Source of the DNA: Streptomyces cinnamoneus
Lineage (GTDB): Bacteria > Actinomycetota > Actinomycetes > Streptomycetales > Streptomycetaceae
DNA: 64,000 nucleotides
Reading direction: 5' to 3'
Assembly: GCF_002939475.1 (NCBI RefSeq)
Contig: NZ_PKFQ01000001.1
Coordinates: 2,604,001-2,668,000 of the forward strand
Of this stretch, positions 37,487 to 46,591 are shown piece after piece; position 1 is the stretch's first letter; every line of letters starts with the position of its first letter. The translations under genes and the position numbers were made by a program. The notes below the pieces were generated by a model that ran no database searches, had not been told where the DNA came from, and saw only the letters and a list, made by a program, of their open reading frames with translations.

Positions 37487-38119
37487 TCAGTTGAGGCTCG
37501 GGTCGTCCGGATAGGTGGCGACCATCGCGAGTTCGTTGCGCTGGCGGCGCAGCACCGCGCGCCACAGCTGCTGGGGAGCGGGGGACGAGACGTCGCCGGG
37601 CTCGGACTCGACCACGTACCAGGCGCCCTCCACCAGCTCGTCCTCCAGCTGGCCCGGCCCCCATCCGGAGTAGCCGGCGAAGATCCGCAGCGAGCCCAGC
37701 TCCGCGGCCAGCAGCTCCGGCGGCGCCTCCAGGTCGACCAGCCCGATCGCGCCGTGGACCCGGCGCCAGCCGATGGGCTCGCCCCTGCCCGGGCGCCGCG
37801 CGGATCCCGGCACGGCGGCGCCCTGGGTGAGGGCCGTCGCCCCCGTCTCGTGCGCCTCGCCCGGCACCACGGCCACGCCGAGGGCCGAGTCCAGCGAGAC
37901 CGGGCCGCCCTGGAAGACCACGCCCGGCTCTCCGGCGAGGGAGGCCCAGGACGCCAGGATGTCGCCCACGCCGACCGGGGTGGGCCGGTTGAGGACCACG
38001 CCGAGCGAGCCCTCCTCGTCGTGGTCGAGCAGCAGCACCACCGCGCGGTCGAAGTTGGGGTCGGCCAGCGCCGGGGTCGCGACAAGCAGCCGTCCTGTGA
38101 GGGAGGACACCTCGGTCAT
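37487..38119 (-). CDS. YqgE/AlgH family protein (UPF0301)
   Basis: A 210-residue protein of the YqgE/AlgH family, whose molecular role is unknown. Signatures are GRLLVATPALADPNFDRAVV, GVVLNRPTPV, FQGGPVSLDSA and FAGYSGWGPGQLEDEL. The usual family start is the ATG at 38119. An ATG six codons upstream (38137) has a better ribosome-binding site (GGAGG six bases before it) and may be the real start. It diverges from murA. Confidence 0.9.
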   Translation of the reverse strand: MTEVSSLTGRLLVATPALADPNFDRAVVLLLDHDEEGSLGVVLNRPTPVGVGDILASWASLAGEPGVVFQGGPVSLDSALGVAVVPGEAHETGATALTQGAAVPGSARRPGRGEPIGWRRVHGAIGLVDLEAPPELLAAELGSLRIFAGYSGWGPGQLEDELVEGAWYVVESEPGDVSSPAPQQLWRAVLRRQRNELAMVATYPDDPSLN

Positions 38120-38383
38120 GGCCACATGATCCCGCATTTCCGGCCTCCGGGGGGAGGGGAAAGAGGGGACCGGCCAGGGCCATGTGGGGGCGTACGGGAG
38201 CAGTACCCCCCGCGCACGGGGCCGGAAGGGGCCCGACGATAACCGGTAGCGACCATTCCATAAACGCAGAGTGTTGTGACAAACCCATGACGTGGATTAG
38301 GGCCCCTCGGGGCGCCAGAACCGGCCCCCGGTCGCATTACCCTTTCTTCTTGCCCCCTGCCCAACTCCAGGAACGCGAGATCG

Positions 38384-39724
38384 ATGACCGGCCCTGACGA
38401 TGTCCTGCTTGTCCACGGCGGCACCCCTCTCGAGGGAGAGATCCGCGTCCGCGGCGCGAAGAATCTCGTGCCCAAGGCCATGGTCGCCGCGCTGCTCGGG
38501 CACGGGCCCAGCCGGCTGCGCAACGTCCCCGACATCCGGGACGTGCGCGTCGTGCGCGGGCTGCTGCAGTTGCACGGCGTGACGGTCCGCCCCGGTGACG
38601 AGCCGGGCGAGCTGGTCCTCGACCCCACCTACGTGGAGAGCGCCAACGTCGCGGACATCGACGCGCACGCCGGCTCCTCGCGCATCCCGATCCTGCTGTG
38701 CGGCCCGCTGCTGCACCGCCTCGGCCACGCCTTCATCCCCGGTCTGGGCGGCTGCGACATCGGCGGCCGGCCCATCGACTTCCACTTCGAGGTCCTCCGC
38801 CAGTTCGGCGCGACGATCGAGAAGCGCGAGGGCGGCCAGTACCTGGAGGCCCCGCAGCGGCTGCGCGGCTGCAAGATCCGCCTGCCCTACCCCTCGGTCG
38901 GCGCGACCGAGCAGGTCCTGCTGACCGCCGTCCTGGCGGAGGGCGTCACGGAGCTGTCCAACGCGGCCGTGGAGCCGGAGATCGAGGACCTCATCTGCGT
39001 GCTGCAGAAGATGGGCGCGATCATCGCCATGGACACCGACCGGACCATCCGGATCACCGGTGTCGACAAGCTCGGCGGCTACAACCACCGCGCGCTGTCC
39101 GACCGCCTGGAGGCGGCCTCCTGGGCGTCCGCGGCGCTGGCCACCAAGGGCAACATCTACGTCCGCGGCGCCCAGCAGCGGTCGATGATGACCTTCCTCA
39201 ACACCTACCGCAAGGTCGGCGGCGCCTTCGAGATCGACGACGAGGGCATCCGCTTCTGGCACCCGGGCGGCTCGCTCAACGCCATAGCTCTGGAGACCGA
39301 CGTCCACCCCGGCTTCCAGACGGACTGGCAGCAGCCGCTGGTCGTGGCCCTGACGCAGGCCTCGGGCCTGTCGATCGTCCACGAGACGGTGTACGAGTCC
39401 CGGCTGGGCTTCACGTCCGCGCTCAACCAGATGGGCGCGCACATCCAGCTCTACCGCGAGTGCCTGGGCGGCTCCGCCTGCCGCTTCGGCCAGCGCAACT
39501 TCCTGCACTCGGCGGTCGTCTCCGGCCCGACGAAGCTGCAGGGCGCCGACATGGTCGTCCCCGACCTGCGCGGTGGCTTCTCGTACCTGATCGCGGCCCT
39601 CGCGGCGGACGGCACGTCCCGCGTCCACGGCATCGACCTGATCAACCGCGGCTACGAGAACTTCATGCAGAAGCTGAAGGACCTGGGCGCCAACGTCGAG
39701 ATGCCGGGCAGCACCCCCGCCTGA
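38384..39724 (+). CDS. murA: UDP-N-acetylglucosamine 1-carboxyvinyltransferase
   Basis: Catalyses the first committed step of peptidoglycan synthesis, moving enolpyruvate to UDP-GlcNAc; target of fosfomycin. The 446-residue protein has Lys26 in RGAKNLVPKA and the active-site cysteine Cys124 in GGCDIGGRPIDFHF, plus both inside-out alpha/beta domains. Cys124 implies fosfomycin sensitivity at the target. The last 57 bases of the gene are repeated downstream (39789 on). Confidence 0.95.
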   Translation: MTGPDDVLLVHGGTPLEGEIRVRGAKNLVPKAMVAALLGHGPSRLRNVPDIRDVRVVRGLLQLHGVTVRPGDEPGELVLDPTYVESANVADIDAHAGSSRIPILLCGPLLHRLGHAFIPGLGGCDIGGRPIDFHFEVLRQFGATIEKREGGQYLEAPQRLRGCKIRLPYPSVGATEQVLLTAVLAEGVTELSNAAVEPEIEDLICVLQKMGAIIAMDTDRTIRITGVDKLGGYNHRALSDRLEAASWASAALATKGNIYVRGAQQRSMMTFLNTYRKVGGAFEIDDEGIRFWHPGGSLNAIALETDVHPGFQTDWQQPLVVALTQASGLSIVHETVYESRLGFTSALNQMGAHIQLYRECLGGSACRFGQRNFLHSAVVSGPTKLQGADMVVPDLRGGFSYLIAALAADGTSRVHGIDLINRGYENFMQKLKDLGANVEMPGSTPA

Positions 39725-39884
39725 CGACCCCGCCCCGGCCGGCCCCGCGCCGGCTGGGGGTCCGGGGGTCACCCCCGGGCAAGCACAGCATGCAGAAGCT
39801 GAAGGACCTGGGCGCCAACGTCGAGATGCCGGGCAGCACCCCCGCCTGACGACCCCGCCCCGGCCGGCCCCGCGCCGGCTGGGG
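39664..39884 (+). repeat. 96-bp direct duplication of the murA 3' end
   Basis: Bases 39664-39759 recur perfectly as 39789-39884, 125 bp apart with a 29-bp spacer. The unit covers the last 19 codons and stop of murA and 36 bp of following GC-rich sequence. The second copy retains the ATG and stop, encoding a 19-residue fragment of the MurA tail. The spacer contains C/G-rich inverted sequence (GGGGG...CCCCC), a possible cause of slippage. Confidence 0.95.
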
Positions 39885-39912
39885 TCACCCGTCCAGACGC
39901 AAACCCCCTGAC

Positions 39913-39956
39913 GGCCCGTAGGGCGCGTATCCGGCCTCTCCTGGCCGCTACGGGCC
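39913..39956 (+). terminator. Possible murA terminator
   Basis: A perfect 9-bp inverted repeat (GGCCCGTAG / CTACGGGCC) with a 26-base interior, downstream of the duplicated murA end. The long loop makes this a weak candidate. Confidence 0.35.
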
Positions 39957-40037
39957 CTGACGGGCCGTTACCCGCTTCAGGGGCCGTTCTCGGGCCGTTT
40001 ACGCGGCATCAGGGCGGGGTAGGCACTCCGGATACGC

Positions 40038-40074
40038 CGAAGGGCGGTCACCCTCATCGGGTGACCGCCCTTCG
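40038..40074 (-). terminator. Terminator of the HU gene
   Basis: A perfect 16-bp inverted repeat (arms based on AAGGGCGGTCACCC) with loop TCATC, directly downstream of the leftward HU gene. It would also stop transcripts arriving from murA. Confidence 0.8.
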
Positions 40075-40085
40075 AGCTGGAAGGC

Positions 40086-40367
40086 TTACTTGCCCTTCGC
40101 GGCTTCCTTGAGCTTGGAGCCCGCGGAGACCTTCACGCTGTAACCGGCAGCGATCTGGATCGGCTCGCCCGTCTGCGGGTTGCGCGCGGTCCGAGCGGCA
40201 CGGTGGGTGCGCTCGAAGGTCAGGAAGCCGGGGATGGTGACCTTCTCGTCGCCCTTCGCGACGACCTCGCCGACGGTCTCGGCGAGCGCGGCCAGAACGG
40301 CGTCGGCGTCCTTGCGGGTCACCTCGGCACGGTCGGCCAGAGCGGCCACCAGCTCACTGCGGTTCAT
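40086..40367 (-). CDS. hupA: DNA-binding protein HU
   Basis: A 93-residue nucleoid protein. It has the HU start MNRSELVAALADRAEVT, the GFLTFERTHRAARTARNP arm and a C-terminal KLKEAAKGK. This short form lacks the lysine-rich tail found in the second Streptomyces HU. ATG at 40367 with CGGGAG upstream. It sits between murA and the malic enzyme gene, as in other Streptomyces. Confidence 0.95.
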   Translation of the reverse strand: MNRSELVAALADRAEVTRKDADAVLAALAETVGEVVAKGDEKVTIPGFLTFERTHRAARTARNPQTGEPIQIAAGYSVKVSAGSKLKEAAKGK

Positions 40368-40574
40368 GTTGTACTCCCGTGTTCTTCTTGCCAATGAGGC
40401 GTGAGATCGAAGCCGATGCTGCCAGGGCCCTCGGACAGTCCCCGGACCCGGGTCCGTTTGCCAGACCCTCGCGCCCGGTTACGCATCCTGCCCCCACCAG
40501 TGGCGGGAAAGCCAATCCGGCACCCTGGAGAGTCACACGGAAAGCGCCACGGCCAGCGCCACAGCCTCGGATGC

Positions 40575-40592
40575 GGCCGCATTTCTGCGGCC
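40575..40592 (-). terminator. Short hairpin between the malic enzyme and HU genes
   Basis: A perfect 7-bp inverted repeat GGCCGCA/TGCGGCC with loop TTTC, 60-80 bp past the stop codon of the leftward malic enzyme gene. It may be a weak terminator, or part of the HU leader region. Confidence 0.3.
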
Positions 40593-40654
40593 CGATGTCT
40601 GCCCGACACCTTATGGGGGGCCCAGGAGCGTCGCGCCACTCGACGCGCCGTGCG

Positions 40655-42088
40655 TCAGACCGTCGTGGTGGCCGTCACAGCGGCTCCGGCGGCCTTCGCG
40701 GCCTCCCTGACGGCCCCGGCGACGGCCCCCGCGACCTTGTCGTTGAAGACGCTGGGGATGATGTAGTTGGCGTTGAGCTCGTCCTCGGCGACGACGTCGG
40801 CGAGGGCGCGGGCGGCGGCCAGCATCATGTCGGTGTTCACGGTGCGGGACTGGGCGTCGAGCAGGCCGCGGAAGACGCCGGGGAAGACCAGCACGTTGTT
40901 GATCTGGTTCGGGAAGTCGGAGCGGCCGGTGGCGACCACCGCGGCGGTCTGCCGGGCGATCCCGGGCTCGACCTCCGGGTCCGGATTGGCCAGCGCGAAG
41001 ACGATGGCGTCCTCTGCCATCGCCGCCACGTCCTCGCCCCCCAGGACGTTCGGCGCCGAGACACCGATGAAGACGTCCGCACCCCGCACCGCCTCCTTGA
41101 GCGTGCCCGTGACGCCCTCGGGGTTGGTGTTGTCCGCGATCCACCGCAACGCCGACTCCGGCGACGCCGAGACCAGGTCCGTACGGCCCGCATGGACGAC
41201 ACCGTGGATGTCGGCGACCACCGCGTGCCGCACACCCGCGGCGATCAGCAGCTTCAAAATCGCCGTACCCGCCGCGCCCGCACCCGACATGACGACACGT
41301 ACGTCACCGATGGCCTTGCCCACCACACGCAGAGCGTTCGTCAGCGCCGCCAGGACGACGATGGCGGTGCCGTGCTGGTCGTCGTGGAAGACGGGAATGT
41401 CCAGCGCCTCCCGCAGCCGCGCCTCGATCTCGAAGCACCGCGGCGCGGAGATGTCCTCCAGGTTGATGCCCGCGAAGCCCGGCGCGATGGCCTTGACGAT
41501 CTCCACGATCGCGTCGGAGTCCTGCGTGTCCAGGCAGATCGGCCACGCGTCGATCCCGGCGAACCGCTTGAACAGCGCCGCCTTGCCCTCCATGACCGGC
41601 AGCGCCGCCTTCGGCCCGATGTTCCCCAGGCCCAGCACGGCCGAACCGTCGGTGACCACGGCCACCGAGTTCCGCTTGATCGTCAGACGGCGGGCGTCCT
41701 CGGGGTTCTCCGCGATCGCCATGCACACCCGCGCCACACCCGGGGTGTAGACCATCGACAGGTCGTCACGGTTGCGGATGGGGTGCTTGGACGCCATCTC
41801 GATCTTGCCACCGAGGTGCATCAGGAACGTACGGTCGGAGACCTTGCCCAGCACCACGCCCTCGATGCCGCGCAGCTTCTCCACGATCTCGTCGGCGTGC
41901 TCGGTGGAGGTCGTCGCCATGGTGACGTCGATGCGCAGCTTCTCGTGACCGGAAGCGGTCACGTCCAGGCCGGTGACCGACCCGCCCGAGGACTCCACGG
42001 CCGTGGTGAGCTGGCTGACCGCCGTCCCACCCGCAGGGACCTCCAGTCGGACCGTCATCGAGTACGAGACGCTAGGCGCCGTTGCCAT
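40655..42088 (-). CDS. NAD-dependent malic enzyme with N-terminal ACT-like domain
   Basis: Oxidatively decarboxylates malate to pyruvate. The 477-residue protein has an ACT-like regulatory domain (residues 1-80), then the malic domain (MVYTPGVARVCMAIAENP, KAALPVMEGKAALFKRFAG), the metal site in IPVFHDDQHGTA and an NAD-binding domain with GAGAAGTA. ATG at 42088 with GAGGAAAG upstream. The ACT domain suggests allosteric control by a small ligand. Confidence 0.93.
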   Translation of the reverse strand: MATAPSVSYSMTVRLEVPAGGTAVSQLTTAVESSGGSVTGLDVTASGHEKLRIDVTMATTSTEHADEIVEKLRGIEGVVLGKVSDRTFLMHLGGKIEMASKHPIRNRDDLSMVYTPGVARVCMAIAENPEDARRLTIKRNSVAVVTDGSAVLGLGNIGPKAALPVMEGKAALFKRFAGIDAWPICLDTQDSDAIVEIVKAIAPGFAGINLEDISAPRCFEIEARLREALDIPVFHDDQHGTAIVVLAALTNALRVVGKAIGDVRVVMSGAGAAGTAILKLLIAAGVRHAVVADIHGVVHAGRTDLVSASPESALRWIADNTNPEGVTGTLKEAVRGADVFIGVSAPNVLGGEDVAAMAEDAIVFALANPDPEVEPGIARQTAAVVATGRSDFPNQINNVLVFPGVFRGLLDAQSRTVNTDMMLAAARALADVVAEDELNANYIIPSVFNDKVAGAVAGAVREAAKAAGAAVTATTTV

Positions 42089-42521
42089 GGCCGCTTTCCT
42101 CTGCTTTCCCTGTTTCGTTTGCCGCGCTCGCTGGGGCGCGATGCCTGATCGTCCCACCTACTGGCCAGTACGCGTAATGAGCGCCGTATGCCGGAAGCGG
42201 TCTTCCAACATACGAGAGCGGCGAGGAAGCATCCCCGGAAGGGGCCGGGAGACTTCCCGGAAGGCGGCGCAAACGCCGACGGGCGCCCCTCTCCTTGGGA
42301 GAGGAACGCCCGTGGGACACGTTCAGTGGCACCGACCCGCCATGCTCGCCTCGCGGCAAGTGGTCGCTCGTAGCGACGAAGGTTGGGCCCGGGGGCTTGG
42401 ATCGAGCCGGTGCCGTATCCAGGCTAACAAACGGTCCCGGGAAGTCATTCCTGTAGGGCGAGTTCCGTTTGTGGGGGGAGCCGTACGGCGGATCCGGTCC
42501 CCCGGGCGGCCCCTGGACACG
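42089..42521. other. Intergenic region between HelD and malic enzyme genes
   Basis: About 430 bases. The left part is the malic enzyme promoter zone, and the middle contains the hairpin at 42279. No gene is convincing. Confidence 0.4.
42279..42313 (-). terminator. Hairpin downstream of the HelD gene
   Basis: A 16-bp inverted repeat with two mismatches (ACGGGCG...CTCTCC / GGAGAG...CGCCCGT) and a short loop. It lies about 210 bp past the HelD stop codon on the transcribed strand. Confidence 0.45.
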
Positions 42522-44861
42522 TCAGTCGCGCAGCAGGTCCGGCACCCCGTGCTCGTCCGGGTCGTCCCGCTCCCCCGACAGCACCGTCAGCCGCTGCGTG
42601 GCGCGGGTGAGGGCCACGTAGAGCACCCTCAGGCCGGCCGGGGACTCGTCGGCGATCTCGGCGGGCGAGACCACGACCGTCGCGTCGTACTCCAGGCCCT
42701 TGGCCTCCAGGCTGCCGAGCACCACCACGCGGTCGCCCAGACCGGCCAGCCACCGCCGGGCCTCGGCCCGGCGGGCCATGGGCACGACCACGCCGATCGT
42801 GCCGTCCACGTCGGTCAGCAGGTGGGCCGCCTCCTCCCGGGCCGCCGCGCCCAGGTCGCCGCCGGGGGCGACGGTGAAGCGGGGCTCGACGCCGGTGGAG
42901 CGGACCGCCGCCGGGGACTCCATACCCGGCATGGCCAGGGCCAGCACCTTCGCCGCCAGCTCGGCGATCTCCGCGGGGTTGCGGTAGTTCACCGTGAGCC
43001 GGAAGCGGCGGCGCGGGCGGCTGCCGAGCGCCTCGTCGCGGGCGGCGCCCGCCTCGTCGGGGTCGGACCACGAGGACTGGGCCGGGTCGCCCACGATCGT
43101 CCAGGTGGCGTGGCGGCCGCGGCGGCCGACCATGCGCCACTGCATGGGCGTCAGGTCCTGTGCCTCGTCGACGATGACGTGGGCGTAGTCCCGGCGTTCC
43201 TGCGCCAGCCGCTCCGCGCGCTCGCGGCGCGACTCCGAGCGCTGCGGCATCAGCTCCTCCAGGCCGGTGAGGTGGTCGAGCGGGTCGGCCTCACGCGGCT
43301 GCCGGGGCCGGTGCGGGACGCCGAGCAGCGTCTCCAGCTCGTCCAGCAGCGCGACGTCGTGCACCGACAGCGGCCCCTGGCCGCGGGCGTCCAGCCGGCC
43401 GAGCGAACGGGCCGTCTGCCGGACCTCGCGCGGGTTGAGCACCCGGCGCGACCAGCGTCCCAGGCGGCGCTCGTCGGCCATGCAGGCCAGCACCCGGCGC
43501 GGGGTGAGCTCGGGCCACCAGGCGTCGAGGAAGTCGATGAAGACGGTCTCGGTGGTGATGTCCTCGTCGAAGGCCTGCCGGGCCTCGGCGGCCAGTTCGG
43601 GGTCCGTGTAGCGCCGGGGGCCGCCGGCCTTGGACCACAGGGCGTCGAGGATCAGCCGCCGGGCGCGCGGCCGCAGCAGGTTGACCGGTGCCGTGCCGCC
43701 GAGGGCGGTGTTGCGGATGCGCCGCAGCTCCTCCGCCTCCAGCTCGATGCGCGCGCCGAAGGCCACGACGCGCAGCCGCTCGGGCACCGCGACGCCGCCG
43801 GAGGGCACCTCCAGCGCCCCCCGCACCGCCTTGCGCAGGACCTTCAGCATGCGGGACGAGCCCTTGACGCGGGCGACGGCCGGCGCGTCGTAGGTGTCGG
43901 CCTCCGCACCGTCGACCAGGGAGCCCACGGCGCGGATCGCGACCTGGCCCTCCTCGCCGAGCGAGGGCAGGACGCCCTCGGTGTAGGCGACGAGCAGCGG
44001 GGTCGGGGAGACGACGAGGATGCCGCCCGCGTAGCGCCTGCGGTCCTGGTAGAGGAGGTAGGCGGCGCGGTGCAGGGCGACGGCGGTCTTGCCGGTGCCG
44101 GGCCCGCCCTCGACCTCGGTGACGGAGGCGGCGGGGGCACGGATGACCATGTCCTGCTCGGCCTGGATGGAGGAGACGATGTCCCGCATGGTGTGGCTGC
44201 GGGCCTGGCCGAGCGCGGCCATGAGCGCGCCGTCGCCGACCACCGGCAGGTCGGTCCCGTGCAGTGTCGTGCGCAGCTCGGGGCGCAGCAGGTCGTCCTC
44301 GACGCCGAGGACCTTGCGGCCCTTGGAGCGGATGACCCGGCGGCGGACGACCCGGCCCGGCGCCACCGGCGTGGCGCGGTAGAAGGGCGCGGCGGCGGGC
44401 GCGCGCCAGTCGATGACCAGCGGTGAGTAGTCGGAGTCCAGCACGCCGATGCGGCCGATGTGCAGGGTCTCGGCGATCTCGGCGCGGTCCTCGCGCACGG
44501 CGTCGTCGGCGGGCTCGACGGAGGTGTAGGCACCGTCGGGGCCCTTCTTGCCGTCCTTGCCGAGCAGCAGGTCGATGCGGCCGAAGAGGAAGTCCTCGAA
44601 CTCGTTGTTCAGCCGGTTGAGGTGGACGCCGGCGCGGAACACCTGCGCGTCCCGCTCGGCGAGCGCCCCCGGCGTGCCCACCTGACCGCGCTTGGCGGCG
44701 TCGTCCATGAGGAACTCCGCCTCGTGGATCTTCTCCTCAAGGCGTCGGTACACCCGGTCCAGATGCTGCTGCTCAAGCCCGATCTCACGGTCGCGGACCC
44801 CGTCCGCTTCCTTCACCGGTCCTGTCGCCACCTGCGCGTGTGTGGCGTTCTGCGCGGCCAC
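42522..44861 (-). CDS. helD: HelD-like superfamily 1 helicase
   Basis: HelD-type proteins bind RNA polymerase and release it from stalled complexes. The 779-residue protein has an N-terminal coiled-coil arm (residues 20-100), Walker A GGPGTGKT (252-259), a large insert between motifs, then VIVDEAQDLTPMQWRMVG, TIVGDPAQSSW, LTVNYRNP and ATRATQRLTVL-type motifs of the 1A/2A domains. GTG at 44861 is supported by AGAAGGGGG upstream. I see no rifamycin-associated element upstream, so nothing suggests the resistance-linked HelR group. Confidence 0.88.
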   Translation of the reverse strand: MAAQNATHAQVATGPVKEADGVRDREIGLEQQHLDRVYRRLEEKIHEAEFLMDDAAKRGQVGTPGALAERDAQVFRAGVHLNRLNNEFEDFLFGRIDLLLGKDGKKGPDGAYTSVEPADDAVREDRAEIAETLHIGRIGVLDSDYSPLVIDWRAPAAAPFYRATPVAPGRVVRRRVIRSKGRKVLGVEDDLLRPELRTTLHGTDLPVVGDGALMAALGQARSHTMRDIVSSIQAEQDMVIRAPAASVTEVEGGPGTGKTAVALHRAAYLLYQDRRRYAGGILVVSPTPLLVAYTEGVLPSLGEEGQVAIRAVGSLVDGAEADTYDAPAVARVKGSSRMLKVLRKAVRGALEVPSGGVAVPERLRVVAFGARIELEAEELRRIRNTALGGTAPVNLLRPRARRLILDALWSKAGGPRRYTDPELAAEARQAFDEDITTETVFIDFLDAWWPELTPRRVLACMADERRLGRWSRRVLNPREVRQTARSLGRLDARGQGPLSVHDVALLDELETLLGVPHRPRQPREADPLDHLTGLEELMPQRSESRRERAERLAQERRDYAHVIVDEAQDLTPMQWRMVGRRGRHATWTIVGDPAQSSWSDPDEAGAARDEALGSRPRRRFRLTVNYRNPAEIAELAAKVLALAMPGMESPAAVRSTGVEPRFTVAPGGDLGAAAREEAAHLLTDVDGTIGVVVPMARRAEARRWLAGLGDRVVVLGSLEAKGLEYDATVVVSPAEIADESPAGLRVLYVALTRATQRLTVLSGERDDPDEHGVPDLLRD

Positions 44862-45024
44862 CCAGGCCCCCTTCTGCTGTGCGTAGGGCAGCCGTCAACC
44901 GTACGCGAACAGGGGTGCTGAGCGCACCTGTCAGGCCTCGGGGCTTTCTGACAACTTTACGGTTCAACGGCGGGCGGGGCGGTTCCGCCCGCGAGGGCGG
45001 TGGTCACGGCCGCGGGGCGGGCGG

Positions 45025-45780
45025 TCACATCCGCACGGTCGCCAGGTGCCTGCCGTCGAGGGTGCGGACCTCGAAGCGGTCGATGTCGTCCTGCGCGAAG
45101 GCCGCCCCGCCGTGGGTGTACAGCGGCTCCCTGCTCCACTTCACCGGGCTGTCCTTGAGGCCGTAGCCGGAGGCGGGGACCGCCCAGGTCGTGACCGTCT
45201 GTTCCCGGCCGTTCTTGCCGACGGCGACGAGGTCGCAGGTCAGGGGCCCCTTGACGGCTCCGAGCTGAAGGGCGACGTGGGTGCCCCACGGCTTGCGCTC
45301 CAGGGAGACGGTGGCGTCCACCCCGGTGGCCGGGTCGACGCCGCCGTGCTTCTCGCCGTCCTCGTACATCTGCTGGGCCGCGCTCGCGCCGCTGTGGCCC
45401 GGCGGGTCCTCGGCGGTGAGGGCCGCGCCGGCCAGCGGACCGGCGATGATCAGGGCGACGGCGGCGGCGACCAGGCACAGCCGGCGGGTGCGCCCGGCGC
45501 GGCGCGCGGCGGCGACCTCGTCGAGCAGTCCGTCGAGCAGCTCGGGGCGGGGCCGGGCGGTCAGCACGGCGGGGTCCGGGGTCTGTTCCGCGGCCTCGGC
45601 GAGCAGCGGGGCGAGGCCCATCAGGCCGTCCAGCTCGGTGGCGCACTCGGGGCAGCCGGCGAGGTGCTCCTCGAAGCGGGTGGCGTCGGCTTCGTCGAGG
45701 ACGCCGAGCGCGTAGGCGCCGACCGCGGCGTGCTCACCGTTCGGGCCGGCGTGCTCATGGCCCGGTGCCGGCTGGTTCAT
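45025..45780 (-). CDS. rsuA: Anti-sigma factor RsuA
   Basis: A 251-residue zinc-binding anti-sigma factor. The N-terminal ZAS domain has the H-x3-C-x2-C motif (FEEHLAGCPECATEL). A membrane helix (about residues 100-125) follows, then an extracytoplasmic DUF-type sensing domain. Its ATG overlaps the sigma gene stop codon (ATGA), so the two are coupled. It holds SigU inactive at the membrane until a signal arrives; the signal is unknown. Confidence 0.88.
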   Translation of the reverse strand: MNQPAPGHEHAGPNGEHAAVGAYALGVLDEADATRFEEHLAGCPECATELDGLMGLAPLLAEAAEQTPDPAVLTARPRPELLDGLLDEVAAARRAGRTRRLCLVAAAVALIIAGPLAGAALTAEDPPGHSGASAAQQMYEDGEKHGGVDPATGVDATVSLERKPWGTHVALQLGAVKGPLTCDLVAVGKNGREQTVTTWAVPASGYGLKDSPVKWSREPLYTHGGAAFAQDDIDRFEVRTLDGRHLATVRM

Positions 45781-46298
45781 GCCGTCACTCCTCGTTCCTC
45801 GAGCGAGAGCTTCAGGGACTTGAGCGCGTAGAAGACCCTGGACCTGACGGTGCCGGCCGGCACACCCAGCGTCTGTGCCGCCTCGCTCACGGTACGTCCT
45901 TTGAAATAGGTCTCGACCAGGGCCTCCCGGTGTGCCGCGGACAGGTCGCCGAGGGCGTCGGAGATCGTCATCAGGCGCAGGGCCCGGTCGATCTCGTCGG
46001 CCGCGGGTATCAGCTCCAGCGGCCCCGGGTCGACCTCCCGGGGCCGGGCCTGCCGGCTGCGGTGGTTGTCGATGACGATGCGCCGGGCGACGGTCACGAG
46101 CCAGGGCCGTACGGATCCGGAGGCGCCGCGCAGCCGGTCGGCGTTGCGCCAGGCGCGCAGCAGCGTCTCCTGGACGACGTCCTCCGCGCGCTGGCGGTCC
46201 CCCGCCACGAGCCGCAGCACGAAGGCGTGCAGAGGGCCCGCGTGTTCGTCGTAGAGCGACCGCATCAGGTCCTCGTCCGGACTCGTCCTGTCAGCCAC
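45777..46298 (-). CDS. sigU: ECF sigma factor SigU
   Basis: A 173-residue extracytoplasmic-function sigma factor. Region 2 covers HAFVLRLVAGDRQRAEDVVQ, region 4 covers GRTVSEAAQTLGVPAGTVRS. In S. coelicolor, free SigU alters secreted proteins and blocks sporulation. The GTG at 46298 is chosen for the AAGGATG upstream. Identification as SigU, rather than a related ECF factor, rests on gene order next to HelD and malic enzyme. ECF factors usually drive their own promoter, but no certain site is visible upstream. Confidence 0.87.
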   Translation of the reverse strand: MADRTSPDEDLMRSLYDEHAGPLHAFVLRLVAGDRQRAEDVVQETLLRAWRNADRLRGASGSVRPWLVTVARRIVIDNHRSRQARPREVDPGPLELIPAADEIDRALRLMTISDALGDLSAAHREALVETYFKGRTVSEAAQTLGVPAGTVRSRVFYALKSLKLSLEERGVTA

Positions 46299-46591
46299 GG
46301 CGGCATCCTTGCGCAAGCCTTCCCCCTGGGTCGAGAGCGAGGTTCGGTGTTTCCGGGTTGGCCCTGCCGCCCTTCGGTACGGACGGGAAGCGGGTTCCGT
46401 TCACCGTGCGCCGGATGTCGCGGGCCGCGTCGCCTAGGCCCGGCCCCGGGCGGCGCGCTGTCCGCGGACACCGCGGAGGCTCGGCGCCCCGGACACGCGG
46501 GCGCGCCGGCCGGGCCGTGCGGCCCGCGGGGGCAGGCGGAGACGGTGGTCCCGTACCGGGCGGGACCACCCGTACGTCCCCAGGGAGGAAA

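Noticed and set aside
42522..44861. HelD-like gene as rifamycin-resistance helR
   Set aside because: No rifamycin-associated inverted repeat is visible upstream, and the gene lies in the conserved core position of the ordinary HelD.
45777..46440. An autoregulatory SigU promoter (GGAAC-type -35) upstream of sigU
   Set aside because: Two GGAA-containing stretches exist, but neither has a convincing -10 at the right distance.
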